From contig JAISWN010000047.1 in NCBI GenBank assembly GCA_031271075.1, positions 1-5,925 on the forward strand: a DNA stretch of 5,925 nucleotides, in the 5' to 3' direction. The first letter of the stretch is position 1. Each line of letters starts with the position of its first letter. The stretch is from Treponema sp. (GTDB taxonomy: Bacteria; Spirochaetota; Spirochaetia; Treponematales; Breznakiellaceae). Below, in pieces: positions 1-5,248 of the stretch. The notes beneath the pieces are model-generated. The model saw only the letters and a program-made list of their open reading frames with translations, was not told the origin of the DNA and searched no databases. Made by a program: the position numbers and the translations under genes.

Positions 1-5
1 GCGCA

Positions 6-89
6 AGGGATAGAAGCGGAAATCCCGCAGACCCCCACAGGGGGTCGAGGAATTGAAGCGGATAGCCCGGTTCCCGCCGTAGGTGGGAA
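6..89. repeat. Two-unit structured repeat with hairpins
   Basis: Two related 22-base units lie at 6-27 and 48-69 and match at 18 of 22 positions; both contain the invariant core GAAGCGGA and end in CCCG. Each unit is followed by a strong hairpin. After unit 1, GACCCCC (30-36) pairs perfectly with GGGGGTC (40-46) around a 3-base ACA loop. After unit 2, TTCCCGCC (71-78) pairs with GGTGGGAA (82-89) with one G-T wobble around a 3-base loop. Unit 1 itself can also pair GGGAT (7-11) with ATCCC (22-26). The alternation of unit and hairpin looks like a dispersed intergenic repeat or a small structured RNA. It resembles no named family I can identify with confidence, and it may continue beyond the left edge. 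Confidence 0.55.
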
Positions 90-138
90 TGCGCCCAAAT
101 CCGCAAGTTTAATCGTGCCAGGATACTAGTGCTTTAAC

Positions 139-158
139 AAAGGGGGCGCTGCCCCTTT
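139..158. terminator. GC-rich terminator-like hairpin
   Basis: AAAGGGG (139-145) pairs with CCCCTTT (152-158) around GCGCTG; alternatively GGGGC (143-147) pairs with GCCCC (151-155) around a GCT loop. Four T residues (156-159) follow on the + strand, giving a short intrinsic-terminator tail, and AAA on the left gives a weaker tail on the - strand. It could end a rightward transcript entering from outside the window and insulate the VOC promoter 100 bases further on. The T run is short, so termination efficiency is uncertain. Confidence 0.5.
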
Positions 159-254
159 TCGCTCCCAATCAGCTCATTGTGGGGTAGTTACGAATATTTT
201 GCAGGCGCCGGGGGCTGTTCACCATAAGGTACCGGGCGGGACACATGCGCGTCA

Positions 255-283
255 TTGTCCGGAGGGGCAAAACGTCTTATACT
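255..283 (+). promoter_or_regulatory. Sigma70-like promoter of the VOC gene
   Basis: TTGTCC at 255-260 (4 of 6 matches to TTGACA) is separated by exactly 17 bases from TATACT at 278-283 (5 of 6 matches to TATAAT). Transcription would start near 290, giving a leader of about 50 bases. The leader contains a small hairpin, TCCCG (295-299) with CGGGA (303-307), and an overlapping palindrome GAACCGGTTC (306-315) that could be an operator or alternative fold. This is the best-matching promoter in the window; there is no experimental support. Confidence 0.5.
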
Positions 284-339
284 AAAAAGGACCGTCCCGG
301 ATCGGGAACCGGTTCATATTTGTATACATGGAGACGTTT

Positions 340-696
340 ATGCAGTACACACATACTACATTGCAGGTCAGGGATCTAAAACGTTCCCTGGCATTTTACC
401 AGGGGATTCTGGGGCTGGCTGTGGTGAGGGGGAACCCCGAAGGCCGGGGGCCCGTATTCCTCGGCGAGGCGGACAAGCCTGTGGTGGAACTTATCGGCGG
501 GGTGGAGAACCCTTCCTTTGCGGGTTTCTCCGTGGGCTTTACGGTGGATTCCCTGGAAGAGGCAACGGGGAAACTTGAGGCCGCCGGGTACCCCCGCGTC
601 CGGGGTCCCATTTCCCCAAATCCCCAGGTAGTTTTCTCGTTTTTCAAAGACCCCGACGGGGTGGAGATACAACTGGTCGAGTACCTGCGGCCCTGA
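340..696 (+). CDS. VOC (glyoxalase/dioxygenase fold) protein
   Basis: A 118-residue single-domain protein of the vicinal-oxygen-chelate superfamily, close in layout to GloA (lactoylglutathione lyase). The start at 340 is preferred over an in-frame ATG at 328 because GGAGA (330-334) sits five bases before it. The family pattern is clear: H5 then the VRDLKRSLAFY segment (10-20), a PVVELIGG strand (47-54), and DPDGVEIQLVE near the C-terminus (104-114). Aligned with E. coli GloA, ligands H5 and E56 are kept as H5 and E50, but H74 becomes S64 and E122 becomes Q111, so two of the four metal ligands are lost. It is therefore unlikely to be a canonical Ni/Zn glyoxalase I. It may be a related lyase, isomerase, dioxygenase or binding protein of unknown substrate. 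It is convergent with rhaB and has its own promoter, so a link to rhamnose metabolism is not shown. Confidence 0.85.
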   Translation: MQYTHTTLQVRDLKRSLAFYQGILGLAVVRGNPEGRGPVFLGEADKPVVELIGGVENPSFAGFSVGFTVDSLEEATGKLEAAGYPRVRGPISPNPQVVFSFFKDPDGVEIQLVEYLRP

Positions 697-781
697 TTCC
701 GATACATTTGCATCGAGAGCTTATTCCGAGTTCGCAGGCACAACAAGCAAAGGGTCCGCAAGGCCGCCCCAAAACCAGCAT

Positions 782-810
782 CGAACCGAAGTTCGCGTTT
801 TGGGAAACGC
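782..810 (-). terminator. Overlapping hairpins after rhaB (possible terminator)
   Basis: Directly after the rhaB stop codon, read on the - strand, GCGTTT pairs with AAACGC (805-810 with 795-800) around a 4-base loop. Overlapping it by one base, CGAAC pairs with GTTCG (791-795 with 782-786) around TTCG, giving a C(UUCG)G loop, a well-known extra-stable RNA tetraloop. Only a weak T stretch (GGTTTTGG) follows further on. On the + strand the same DNA could fold after the VOC gene, with a loose T-rich tail. It is plausible as a bidirectional terminator or as a 3'-end stabiliser for rhaB mRNA. Confidence 0.4.
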
Positions 811-2211
811 TCATATCTCTTTTATATCAAAAGACCGTTTTACCAGGCCGGAAAAACCCTCTCTCACCGCCGGATCCCCCGCCAGCTTCATCTGGGTAAG
901 CAGGTTTCCCACCGCCGTAGCCTCCGCCGGGCCGGCGTAGACCTTCTTACCCGTGCGGGCGGCGGTAAGGGAATTGAGGTAACCGTCCTTGCTGCCCCCC
1001 CCGATGATCGAGACGGCCGCGTAGGTCTTGCCCGTAAGATCCTCCAGATCCCGGATGGCCTGGCGGTAACACTCGGCAAGGCTGGAGTACACGCAGAAGG
1101 CCAGCTCCCCCGGCGTTTCGGGAACCCGCTGGCCGGTACGCCGGTATTCCGCTTTTACCGCATCGATCATGGAGGGGGGACTCATAAATTGGGACAGATT
1201 CACGTCTATGAACCAGCCTGTTTCCGCCCTGCCGATCTTTTCCCCGGTTTTACGGGCCTCTTCCTCCAGTTGGGCAAAGCTGTAAGCGTCTCCCAGTTCG
1301 CGGCGTATCTGCTGAATTATCCAGAGGCCCATGATGTTTTTGAGGAACCGGATCTTTCCCGTAAGGCCCCCCTCGTTGGTGTAACCGGCTTTCCGGGCTT
1401 CAACGCTGAGGATAGGCTCCCCCAGGATCCCCAGGAGGCTCCAGGTACCGGAACTGATGTAGAGGGCCTCCCCCTCCACCGTCCCCACCGCGGAGGCGGT
1501 ATCGTGGCCCCCCACCATCACCACCTTGGTATCGAACCCCGCCTTCCGCCGCAGGCTTTCCTCCAGGCTTCCCGTTTCGTAGGGGGGAATCTTTACCGGT
1601 TTGAAGAGCCGCCGGGGCAGGCCCAGATCCCCGATGATCCCCTCCGCCCAGGATCGCCGCCGGGCATCCAGCAGCCCGGTGGTGGAAGCGGCAGTGTATT
1701 CGCTGAAAACCTTTCCCCTCAGGTTCCCCGTAAGACGCAGGGAAAAATACTCGGGCAGGAGCAGCATATCCTCCGCCTCCTCCAGACGCCCGGCGGCCTT
1801 GTCCGCCAGAAGCTGGTACACCGTGTTGAAAGGCTGGGCGGCGGTTCCCGTAAGGGCGTAGAGTTCCTCAAAAGGCGGCCGGGTATTTAAGAAAGGCGCG
1901 GTTCGGGAGTCCCGGTAGGAGTACAGGGGTTTTACCGGCTCCCCCTTCTTGTCTATCAGGGCGTAATCCACCCCCCAGGTGTCGATGCCCACCGAATGGG
2001 GGATCTTGTTCAGGGCCCCGCATTTCACGATTCCCGCAACGATTTCCCCAAATATCCGCTCGTCGTCCCATACCAGGGCATCCCCCTGCCGTAGCGGGGC
2101 GTTGGAAAAACGGTGAACCTCTTCCAGGATAAGTTTCCCGTCCTCCGTGTGGCCCAGGATATGCCGTCCTCCCGAGGCGCCCAGATCAATTGCCAGATAG
2201 TAATTCGACAT
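811..2211 (-). CDS. rhaB: L-rhamnulokinase (FGGY kinase family)
   Basis: A 466-residue cytoplasmic sugar kinase that uses ATP to phosphorylate L-rhamnulose to L-rhamnulose-1-phosphate, the second intracellular step of rhamnose breakdown. E. coli RhaB is slightly longer, about 489 residues. Order of motifs: phosphate-1 loop DLGASGGR (9-16), GIDTWGVD (75-82), sugar-site YRDSR (99-103), PFNTVYQL (127-134), PEYFSLRLTG (153-162), GGHDTASAV (234-242) with D237 as the expected catalytic base, SSGTWSLLG (253-261), NEGG (279-282), KNIMGLWIIQQ (291-301), and the C-terminal ATP-site segments IGGGSKDGYLN (403-413) and AGPAEATAVGN (426-436). All key residues I can check are present and the gene looks intact. 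AAGGGG (2216-2221) lies four bases before the ATG. It is transcribed divergently from rhaM, sharing a 240-base control region, so co-regulation by rhamnose is likely. Other FGGY kinases (fuculokinase, xylulokinase) fit the motifs less well. Confidence 0.95.
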   Translation of the reverse strand: MSNYYLAIDLGASGGRHILGHTEDGKLILEEVHRFSNAPLRQGDALVWDDERIFGEIVAGIVKCGALNKIPHSVGIDTWGVDYALIDKKGEPVKPLYSYRDSRTAPFLNTRPPFEELYALTGTAAQPFNTVYQLLADKAAGRLEEAEDMLLLPEYFSLRLTGNLRGKVFSEYTAASTTGLLDARRRSWAEGIIGDLGLPRRLFKPVKIPPYETGSLEESLRRKAGFDTKVVMVGGHDTASAVGTVEGEALYISSGTWSLLGILGEPILSVEARKAGYTNEGGLTGKIRFLKNIMGLWIIQQIRRELGDAYSFAQLEEEARKTGEKIGRAETGWFIDVNLSQFMSPPSMIDAVKAEYRRTGQRVPETPGELAFCVYSSLAECYRQAIRDLEDLTGKTYAAVSIIGGGSKDGYLNSLTAARTGKKVYAGPAEATAVGNLLTQMKLAGDPAVREGFSGLVKRSFDIKEI

Positions 2212-2221
2212 ATTTCCCCTT

Positions 2222-2304
2222 CTAGTACCTTGATTAGGCTAAAAGTATGCCTATTTCCCGGTTGTTCCTCTTAATTATGTGTTTTAGTTTAATCAGCCTA
2301 CTAG
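2222..2304. promoter_or_regulatory. Long inverted repeat, candidate operator
   Basis: Arm 1 (2222-2244) and the reverse complement of arm 2 (2282-2304) match at 18 of 23 positions, sharing CTAGTA, then TGATTA, then CTAAAA in the same spacing. The arms are separated by 37 bases. Arm 2 also overlaps a perfect 10-base palindrome CTACTAGTAG (2298-2307). The element lies between divergent rhaB and rhaM, starting only 11 bases upstream of the rhaB start codon. Between the arms, CATAAT read on the - strand (2279-2274) is a possible rhaB -10 box with a poor -35 that falls in arm 2. A weak TTGTCA (2308-2313) faces rhaM. This arrangement suits a dimeric regulator binding two inverted half-sites, as AraC-type RhaR/RhaS do in enterobacteria, but no regulator gene is in view and the family is unknown. 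Confidence 0.55.
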
Positions 2305-2411
2305 TAGTTGTCATTAATAGCGCGAAAACGTCAAGATAGCGGGCCATTCCCAAAACCGAAGTTACAGGGAAAGCCTCCGGTTCTACCCATTTTTCGGGTT
2401 TTCCTTTATCC

Positions 2412-2438
2412 TGTTCCCGAAACGAAATTGCGGTAACA
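2412..2438 (+). promoter_or_regulatory. TGTTCCC...GGTAACA stem-loop before rhaM
   Basis: TGTTCCCG (2412-2419) can pair with CGGTAACA (2431-2438) at seven of eight positions around an 11-base loop. It ends just before the rhaM Shine-Dalgarno (GGAG 2442-2445). The same motif recurs before the solute-binding-protein gene at 2858-2880. At DNA level it is an imperfect palindrome (TGTTMCC...GGTAACA) that a protein could bind. At RNA level it could modulate access to the ribosome site. Confidence 0.35.
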
Positions 2439-2451
2439 AAAGGAGTTGCTT

Positions 2452-2766
2452 ATGAAACGGAACGCTTTTGCCATGCGGCTGAAACCGGGCTGTGAGGGGG
2501 AGTACAAGAAAAGGCACGACGCTATCTGGCCGGAACTTAAGGCGGAGCTTCGCAAGGCCGGGGTTTCCGATTATTCGATTTACCTGGACAGGAAGACCAA
2601 CACCCTTTTTGCCTTCCAGTACCTTGCCGATGACGCCGCCGACGGGGATCTCCCCGGAAAAGATATCGTAAAAAAATGGTGGCGCATGATGAAGGACATT
2701 ATGGACACCAACCCCGACGGATCCCCGGTAAGCGATCCTTTGGCAGAGATGTTTCACATGGATTAA
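2452..2766 (+). CDS. rhaM: L-rhamnose mutarotase
   Basis: A 104-residue protein, the same length as E. coli RhaM (YiiL), that interconverts the alpha and beta anomers of L-rhamnose so that the isomerase receives its preferred form. The start at 2452 is preferred over an in-frame TTG at 2446 because AAAGGAG ends six bases upstream and because residue numbers then match E. coli RhaM exactly. The proposed catalytic residues H22 (in [11 protein letters not shown]) and Y41 (in DYSIYLD) fall in register, as do W76-W77 and the NPDGSPVS segment near the C-terminus. A tryptophan of E. coli RhaM at position 64 appears to be D64 here, and that middle segment (about 57-70) is the least conserved. It is the first gene of the rightward transporter operon and divergent from rhaB. 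Function assignment is firm at family level. Confidence 0.93.
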   Translation: MKRNAFAMRLKPGCEGEYKKRHDAIWPELKAELRKAGVSDYSIYLDRKTNTLFAFQYLADDAADGDLPGKDIVKKWWRMMKDIMDTNPDGSPVSDPLAEMFHMD

Positions 2767-2791
2767 AAAGTTAAAAAAAGGAGGTGAAAAA

Positions 2792-2833
2792 ATGGAGGTA
2801 AAAAAGGATAGACAGTTTTTAGAAAGCGTATGA
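2792..2833 (+). CDS. Possible 13-codon leader ORF (MEVKKDRQFLESV)
   Basis: In the 154-base gap between rhaM and the binding-protein gene, GGAGGTG (2780-2786) forms an almost ideal Shine-Dalgarno a few bases before ATG 2792. This opens a 13-codon frame ending at TGA 2831-2833. The Shine-Dalgarno is stronger than that of most real genes here. A second GGAGGT (2794-2799) follows 14 bases after the first, inside the ORF. The peptide matches no family I know and shows no run of a single amino acid typical of attenuation leaders. It may be a regulatory leader peptide, a ribosome-loading or mRNA-stabilising site, or a chance ATG after a purine-rich tract. An ATG overlapping its stop (2830) opens a frame running into the next gene, which is probably spurious. 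Confidence 0.3.
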   Translation: MEVKKDRQFLESV

Positions 2834-2857
2834 TAATGTTTGGAAAAGTTGGTCCGT

Positions 2858-2880
2858 TTTGTTCCCTTTCGGGTAACAAA
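2858..2880 (+). promoter_or_regulatory. TGTTCCC...GGTAACA stem-loop before binding protein
   Basis: TTTGTTCCC (2858-2866) pairs with GGG (2871-2873) and AACAAA (2875-2880), leaving one bulged T, around a TTTC loop. It lies 40 bases upstream of the binding-protein start codon. No T run follows, so it is not a standard terminator. It shares TGTTCCC and GGTAACAAA with the stem-loop at 2412-2438 before rhaM, suggesting a common regulatory element of this operon. Confidence 0.4.
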
Positions 2881-2920
2881 TTCCTGAACCGGCGGAATTC
2901 CGGAAAATTGAGGAGGAAGT

Positions 2921-4258
2921 ATGAAAAAGGGTTTGTTTTTGTTTGCGGTTTTGTTGATGGTATCCCTGGCACTTTTTTCTTGTAAGAAAAAGGAGGCGGC
3001 GGCGCCGGGCGGCGAATCTGCCGGAACGGCCAGCCAATCATCCAGCCAGACATCGGGCGGGTATCTCCGTTTTGCCTGGTGGGGCAACACGGTGCGGGAC
3101 GAGCGGACCGTTAAGGTCGCCCAGCTTTTCATGGAGAAGAATCCCGGCGTAACGGTGGAAACCGAACCCACCGCCTGGGACGGGTACTGGACCAAGCTGA
3201 ACACCCAGGCCGCCTCCGGCGCCCTCCCCGATCTGATGCAGCAGGATTACGCCTATATCAACCAGTGGTTCAACCGGAACCTGCTGGAGGATCTGAATCC
3301 GTACACCCAGAGCAAGGTTATTGACCTTTCCAAATGGGCAGATTCCGCCGTAGCTTCCGGCCGGATAAACGGCAAGCTTATTGCCCTGAACCTGGGAACC
3401 AACGCCTGGGGCATGGGGGTTGATCCCGCGGTGCTGCAGAAAGCCGGGGTAACCATTGACGATGTAAACTGGACCTGGAAGGAGTTTGAGCAGATAGCCC
3501 TGACCATTTTCCAGAAAACGGGCGTTCAAACCCATCCCTTCAGCGCCCACAAGCAACTGGTAGAATTTTGGGCACGGGAGCTTGGCTACTCCTACTACTC
3601 GGCAGACGGCAAGACCATGGGCTGGAGCAGTATCCCCGGCGAAATAAAAGAATGGCTGGACATCAACCTCCGGCTCAAGGCCGCCGGCGCTCTCTATAAT
3701 CCTGAGGAGAGTTTCCTCCAGGTAACCATGGAGGAGGAACCCTTCTCCCGGGGCAAGACCTGGAACGCCTACTACTGGAGCAACCAGCATGTGGGGCACA
3801 TCAACGCGGCAAAACGGAATGTTATTTACATTATGCACCCGAACAACCCCAATCTTGCCAGGCCCTACAAGAAGTTCGGCACCTATCTTAAGCCGTCCCA
3901 GTTTATTTCGATGCTTTCCACCTCCCCCAGCAAGGATCTGGCGGCTAAGTTTGTCAATTTCTTTGTAAACGATCTGGAAGCCAACAGCATACTGCTGGCG
4001 GAACGGGGTATTCCGGTTCCCACGGATGTGCGCGACCACCTTGCCCCCAAGGTTGATCCCCAGATGAAGACCCTGTTCGACTACATCGGCAAGGTAACCC
4101 CCTACACGAGCCCCATCGATCCCCCCGATCCCGCCCGGGCCGGCGAGGCAGAAGACGCCATGCGGAAAGTGGTACTCCAGTGCCTGTTGGGTCAGTTTTC
4201 TTCTACCCAGGCGGCGGAAGAGATGCTCAAAGCCGCCCACGAAATCCTGGCCAGGTAA
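2921..4258 (+). CDS. Sugar ABC transporter solute-binding lipoprotein
   Basis: A 445-residue extracellular solute-binding protein of family 1 (the MalE/UgpB type serving CUT1 importers). Residues 1-20 form a lipoprotein signal: basic MKK, hydrophobic core, then L-F-S-C with the acylated cysteine at C21. Phe at -2 departs from the E. coli lipobox but is tolerated in spirochaetes. A KKK and a Gly/Ser/Gln-rich linker (about 22-47) tether the domain, which begins near YLRFAWWG (48-55). Then come the helix ending MEKNPGVTVE (71-80), GALPDLMQQD (100-109), NGKLIALNLGTNAWGM (150-165) and the ligand-cleft region with many Trp/Tyr (W285, Y284 and W286-like positions around 281-290), typical of sugar stacking. 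AGGAGG (2911-2916) lies four bases before the ATG. It captures the substrate outside the membrane for the two downstream permeases. Rhamnose or a rhamnose-containing oligosaccharide is suggested only by rhaM and rhaB. Confidence 0.9.
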   Translation: MKKGLFLFAVLLMVSLALFSCKKKEAAAPGGESAGTASQSSSQTSGGYLRFAWWGNTVRDERTVKVAQLFMEKNPGVTVETEPTAWDGYWTKLNTQAASGALPDLMQQDYAYINQWFNRNLLEDLNPYTQSKVIDLSKWADSAVASGRINGKLIALNLGTNAWGMGVDPAVLQKAGVTIDDVNWTWKEFEQIALTIFQKTGVQTHPFSAHKQLVEFWARELGYSYYSADGKTMGWSSIPGEIKEWLDINLRLKAAGALYNPEESFLQVTMEEEPFSRGKTWNAYYWSNQHVGHINAAKRNVIYIMHPNNPNLARPYKKFGTYLKPSQFISMLSTSPSKDLAAKFVNFFVNDLEANSILLAERGIPVPTDVRDHLAPKVDPQMKTLFDYIGKVTPYTSPIDPPDPARAGEAEDAMRKVVLQCLLGQFSSTQAAEEMLKAAHEILAR

Positions 4259-4267
4259 GTCAAAAAA

Positions 4268-4296
4268 CCGGGTTGCCCGGAAGAGCCGAAAGGTTC
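4268..4296 (+). promoter_or_regulatory. Tandem hairpins between binding protein and permease
   Basis: In the 72-base gap after the binding-protein stop, CCGGG (4268-4272) pairs perfectly with CCCGG (4276-4280) around TTG. Two bases later GAGCC (4283-4287) pairs with GGTTC (4292-4296), with one G-T wobble, around a GAAA (GNRA) tetraloop. No T run follows. In many ABC sugar operons hairpins at this position protect the upstream mRNA 3' end or partly stop transcription, so that the binding protein is made in excess over the membrane subunits. That role is inferred by position. Confidence 0.45.
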
Positions 4297-4330
4297 AGCC
4301 GGACAGCCTTTTCAATTCCAAGGAACATCC

Positions 4331-5233
4331 ATGAAGGGTTATTATTCAGGTAAACGGCAGTTAAGAGAGGATATAGCGGGTTATCTCTTTATCAGCCCCT
4401 GGCTTATCGGGTTTTTCGCGTTTTCCGTTATTCCAATCCTCGTTTCATTTTATTTTTCTTTTACCGATTACGACATTCTGGCCTCCCCGGTGTTTTCGGG
4501 GTTGGCAAACTTCAGGCGGATGGTAAAAGACCCCATGTTCTGGAAAGCTGTAAAGGTAACCTTCCACTACGCCTTTGTCTCCGTACCTGCCCGGCTTGTT
4601 TTCGCTTTTTTTGTCGCCGCCCTCTTTAAGCGGGCTGCCCGGATGATCCGGGTGTATCAGGCGGCCTATTACCTGCCTTCCCTGGTGGGGGGCAGTATAG
4701 CGGTGGCGGTCATGTGGCGGCGGATGTTCATGTCCGACGGGGTGGTGAACCTTTTCCTCCAGAGCCTCGGGATTAACAGTACCGTAAGCTGGATCGCCCG
4801 GGCTGACACGGCCCTGTGGATACTCATCATTCTGGCTGTTTGGCAGTTTGGTTCCTCCATGCTGATCTTTCTGGCGGGATTGCGGCAGATACCCCAGACC
4901 TACTACGAGGCGGCGTCTATTGACGGCGCCGGGGGGATAAGCCAGTTTTTTAATATCACCCTGCCCCAGATGACCCCCATTATTTTTTTTAATCTGATCA
5001 TGCAGTTAATCAACGGATTCACCGTTTTTACCCAGGCTTTTATCATTTCCGGCGGCAAGGGGGACCCCCAAAACAGTACCCTGGCCTATGCCCTGTACCT
5101 GTACCTGCGGGCTTTTACCTACTATGAAATGGGCTACGGTTCCGCCATGGCCTGGGTACTGGTTCTGATAATCGCCGTCTTTACCGGGTTAATATTCAAG
5201 ACATCGGATCGCTGGGTCTATTACGAATCCTAA
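4331..5233 (+). CDS. Sugar ABC transporter permease, MalF/UgpA type
   Basis: A 300-residue inner-membrane protein of the CUT1 binding-protein-dependent transport family. Six membrane segments are visible, roughly at 17-43, 77-99, 111-131, 160-183, 214-238 and 268-289. The cytoplasmic EAA loop that docks on the ATPase is intact at about 192-212: YEAASIDGAGG followed by ITLP, with E193, A194, A195, D199 and G200-region residues as in the family. The N-terminal YLFISPWLIGFFAFSVIPI segment is typical of MalF/UgpA-type subunits. AAGGA (4320-4324) lies six bases before the ATG. It forms the translocation channel with the next gene product. The substrate cannot be read from the sequence; LacF/UgpA-like annotation would be equally valid. 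Confidence 0.93.
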   Translation: MKGYYSGKRQLREDIAGYLFISPWLIGFFAFSVIPILVSFYFSFTDYDILASPVFSGLANFRRMVKDPMFWKAVKVTFHYAFVSVPARLVFAFFVAALFKRAARMIRVYQAAYYLPSLVGGSIAVAVMWRRMFMSDGVVNLFLQSLGINSTVSWIARADTALWILIILAVWQFGSSMLIFLAGLRQIPQTYYEAASIDGAGGISQFFNITLPQMTPIIFFNLIMQLINGFTVFTQAFIISGGKGDPQNSTLAYALYLYLRAFTYYEMGYGSAMAWVLVLIIAVFTGLIFKTSDRWVYYES

Positions 5234-5248
5234 CGTTAAGAGGCATAT

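Larger units (their letters stand above)
1..339. other. Gene-free region left of the VOC gene
   Basis: I see no credible coding sequence in this stretch; the open frames reaching into it are out of frame with the VOC gene and lack a supporting ribosome binding site. It holds the two-unit structured repeat at 6-89, a terminator-like hairpin at 139-158, and the promoter and 5' leader of the VOC gene from about 255 on. The stretch 160-254 shows nothing I can assign. The hairpin suggests a gene ending to the left of the window, but that is inference. Confidence 0.6.

Noticed and set aside
6..69. Possible CRISPR array
   Set aside because: Only two units with 18 of 22 identity, and the 'spacer' between them is itself a perfect hairpin; no cas gene is present.
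328..339. Upstream in-frame ATG for the VOC gene
   Set aside because: No ribosome site precedes 328, whereas GGAGA is correctly placed for ATG 340, and the H5 ligand position matches GloA numbering with the later start.
708..899. A 63-codon + strand open frame in the convergent gap
   Set aside because: No ribosome site, low-complexity proline-rich end, and it overlaps the 3' end of rhaB.
1189..1890. A 233-codon + strand open frame opposite rhaB
   Set aside because: Its translation is rich in Pro, Gly and Arg with no family resemblance; rhaB on the other strand is intact with all kinase motifs.
2386..2405. ACCC...GGGT hairpin with TTTT as an attenuator in the rhaM leader
   Set aside because: The stem has only four pairs, and the T run is broken, too weak to claim as a terminator.
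2830..2985. A roughly 51-codon frame starting at the ATG overlapping the short ORF stop
   Set aside because: It runs out of frame through the signal peptide of the binding protein and lacks its own ribosome site; the overlap with the short ORF is probably chance.
2383..3204. A 273-codon - strand open frame across rhaM and the following gap
   Set aside because: It overlaps two well-supported + strand genes and their control elements and shows no domain pattern.
3038..4240. A 400-codon open frame on the - strand opposite the binding-protein gene
   Set aside because: It is a shadow produced by GC-biased codon use; it lacks a recognisable domain, and the + strand gene has a lipobox, a good ribosome site and family motifs.
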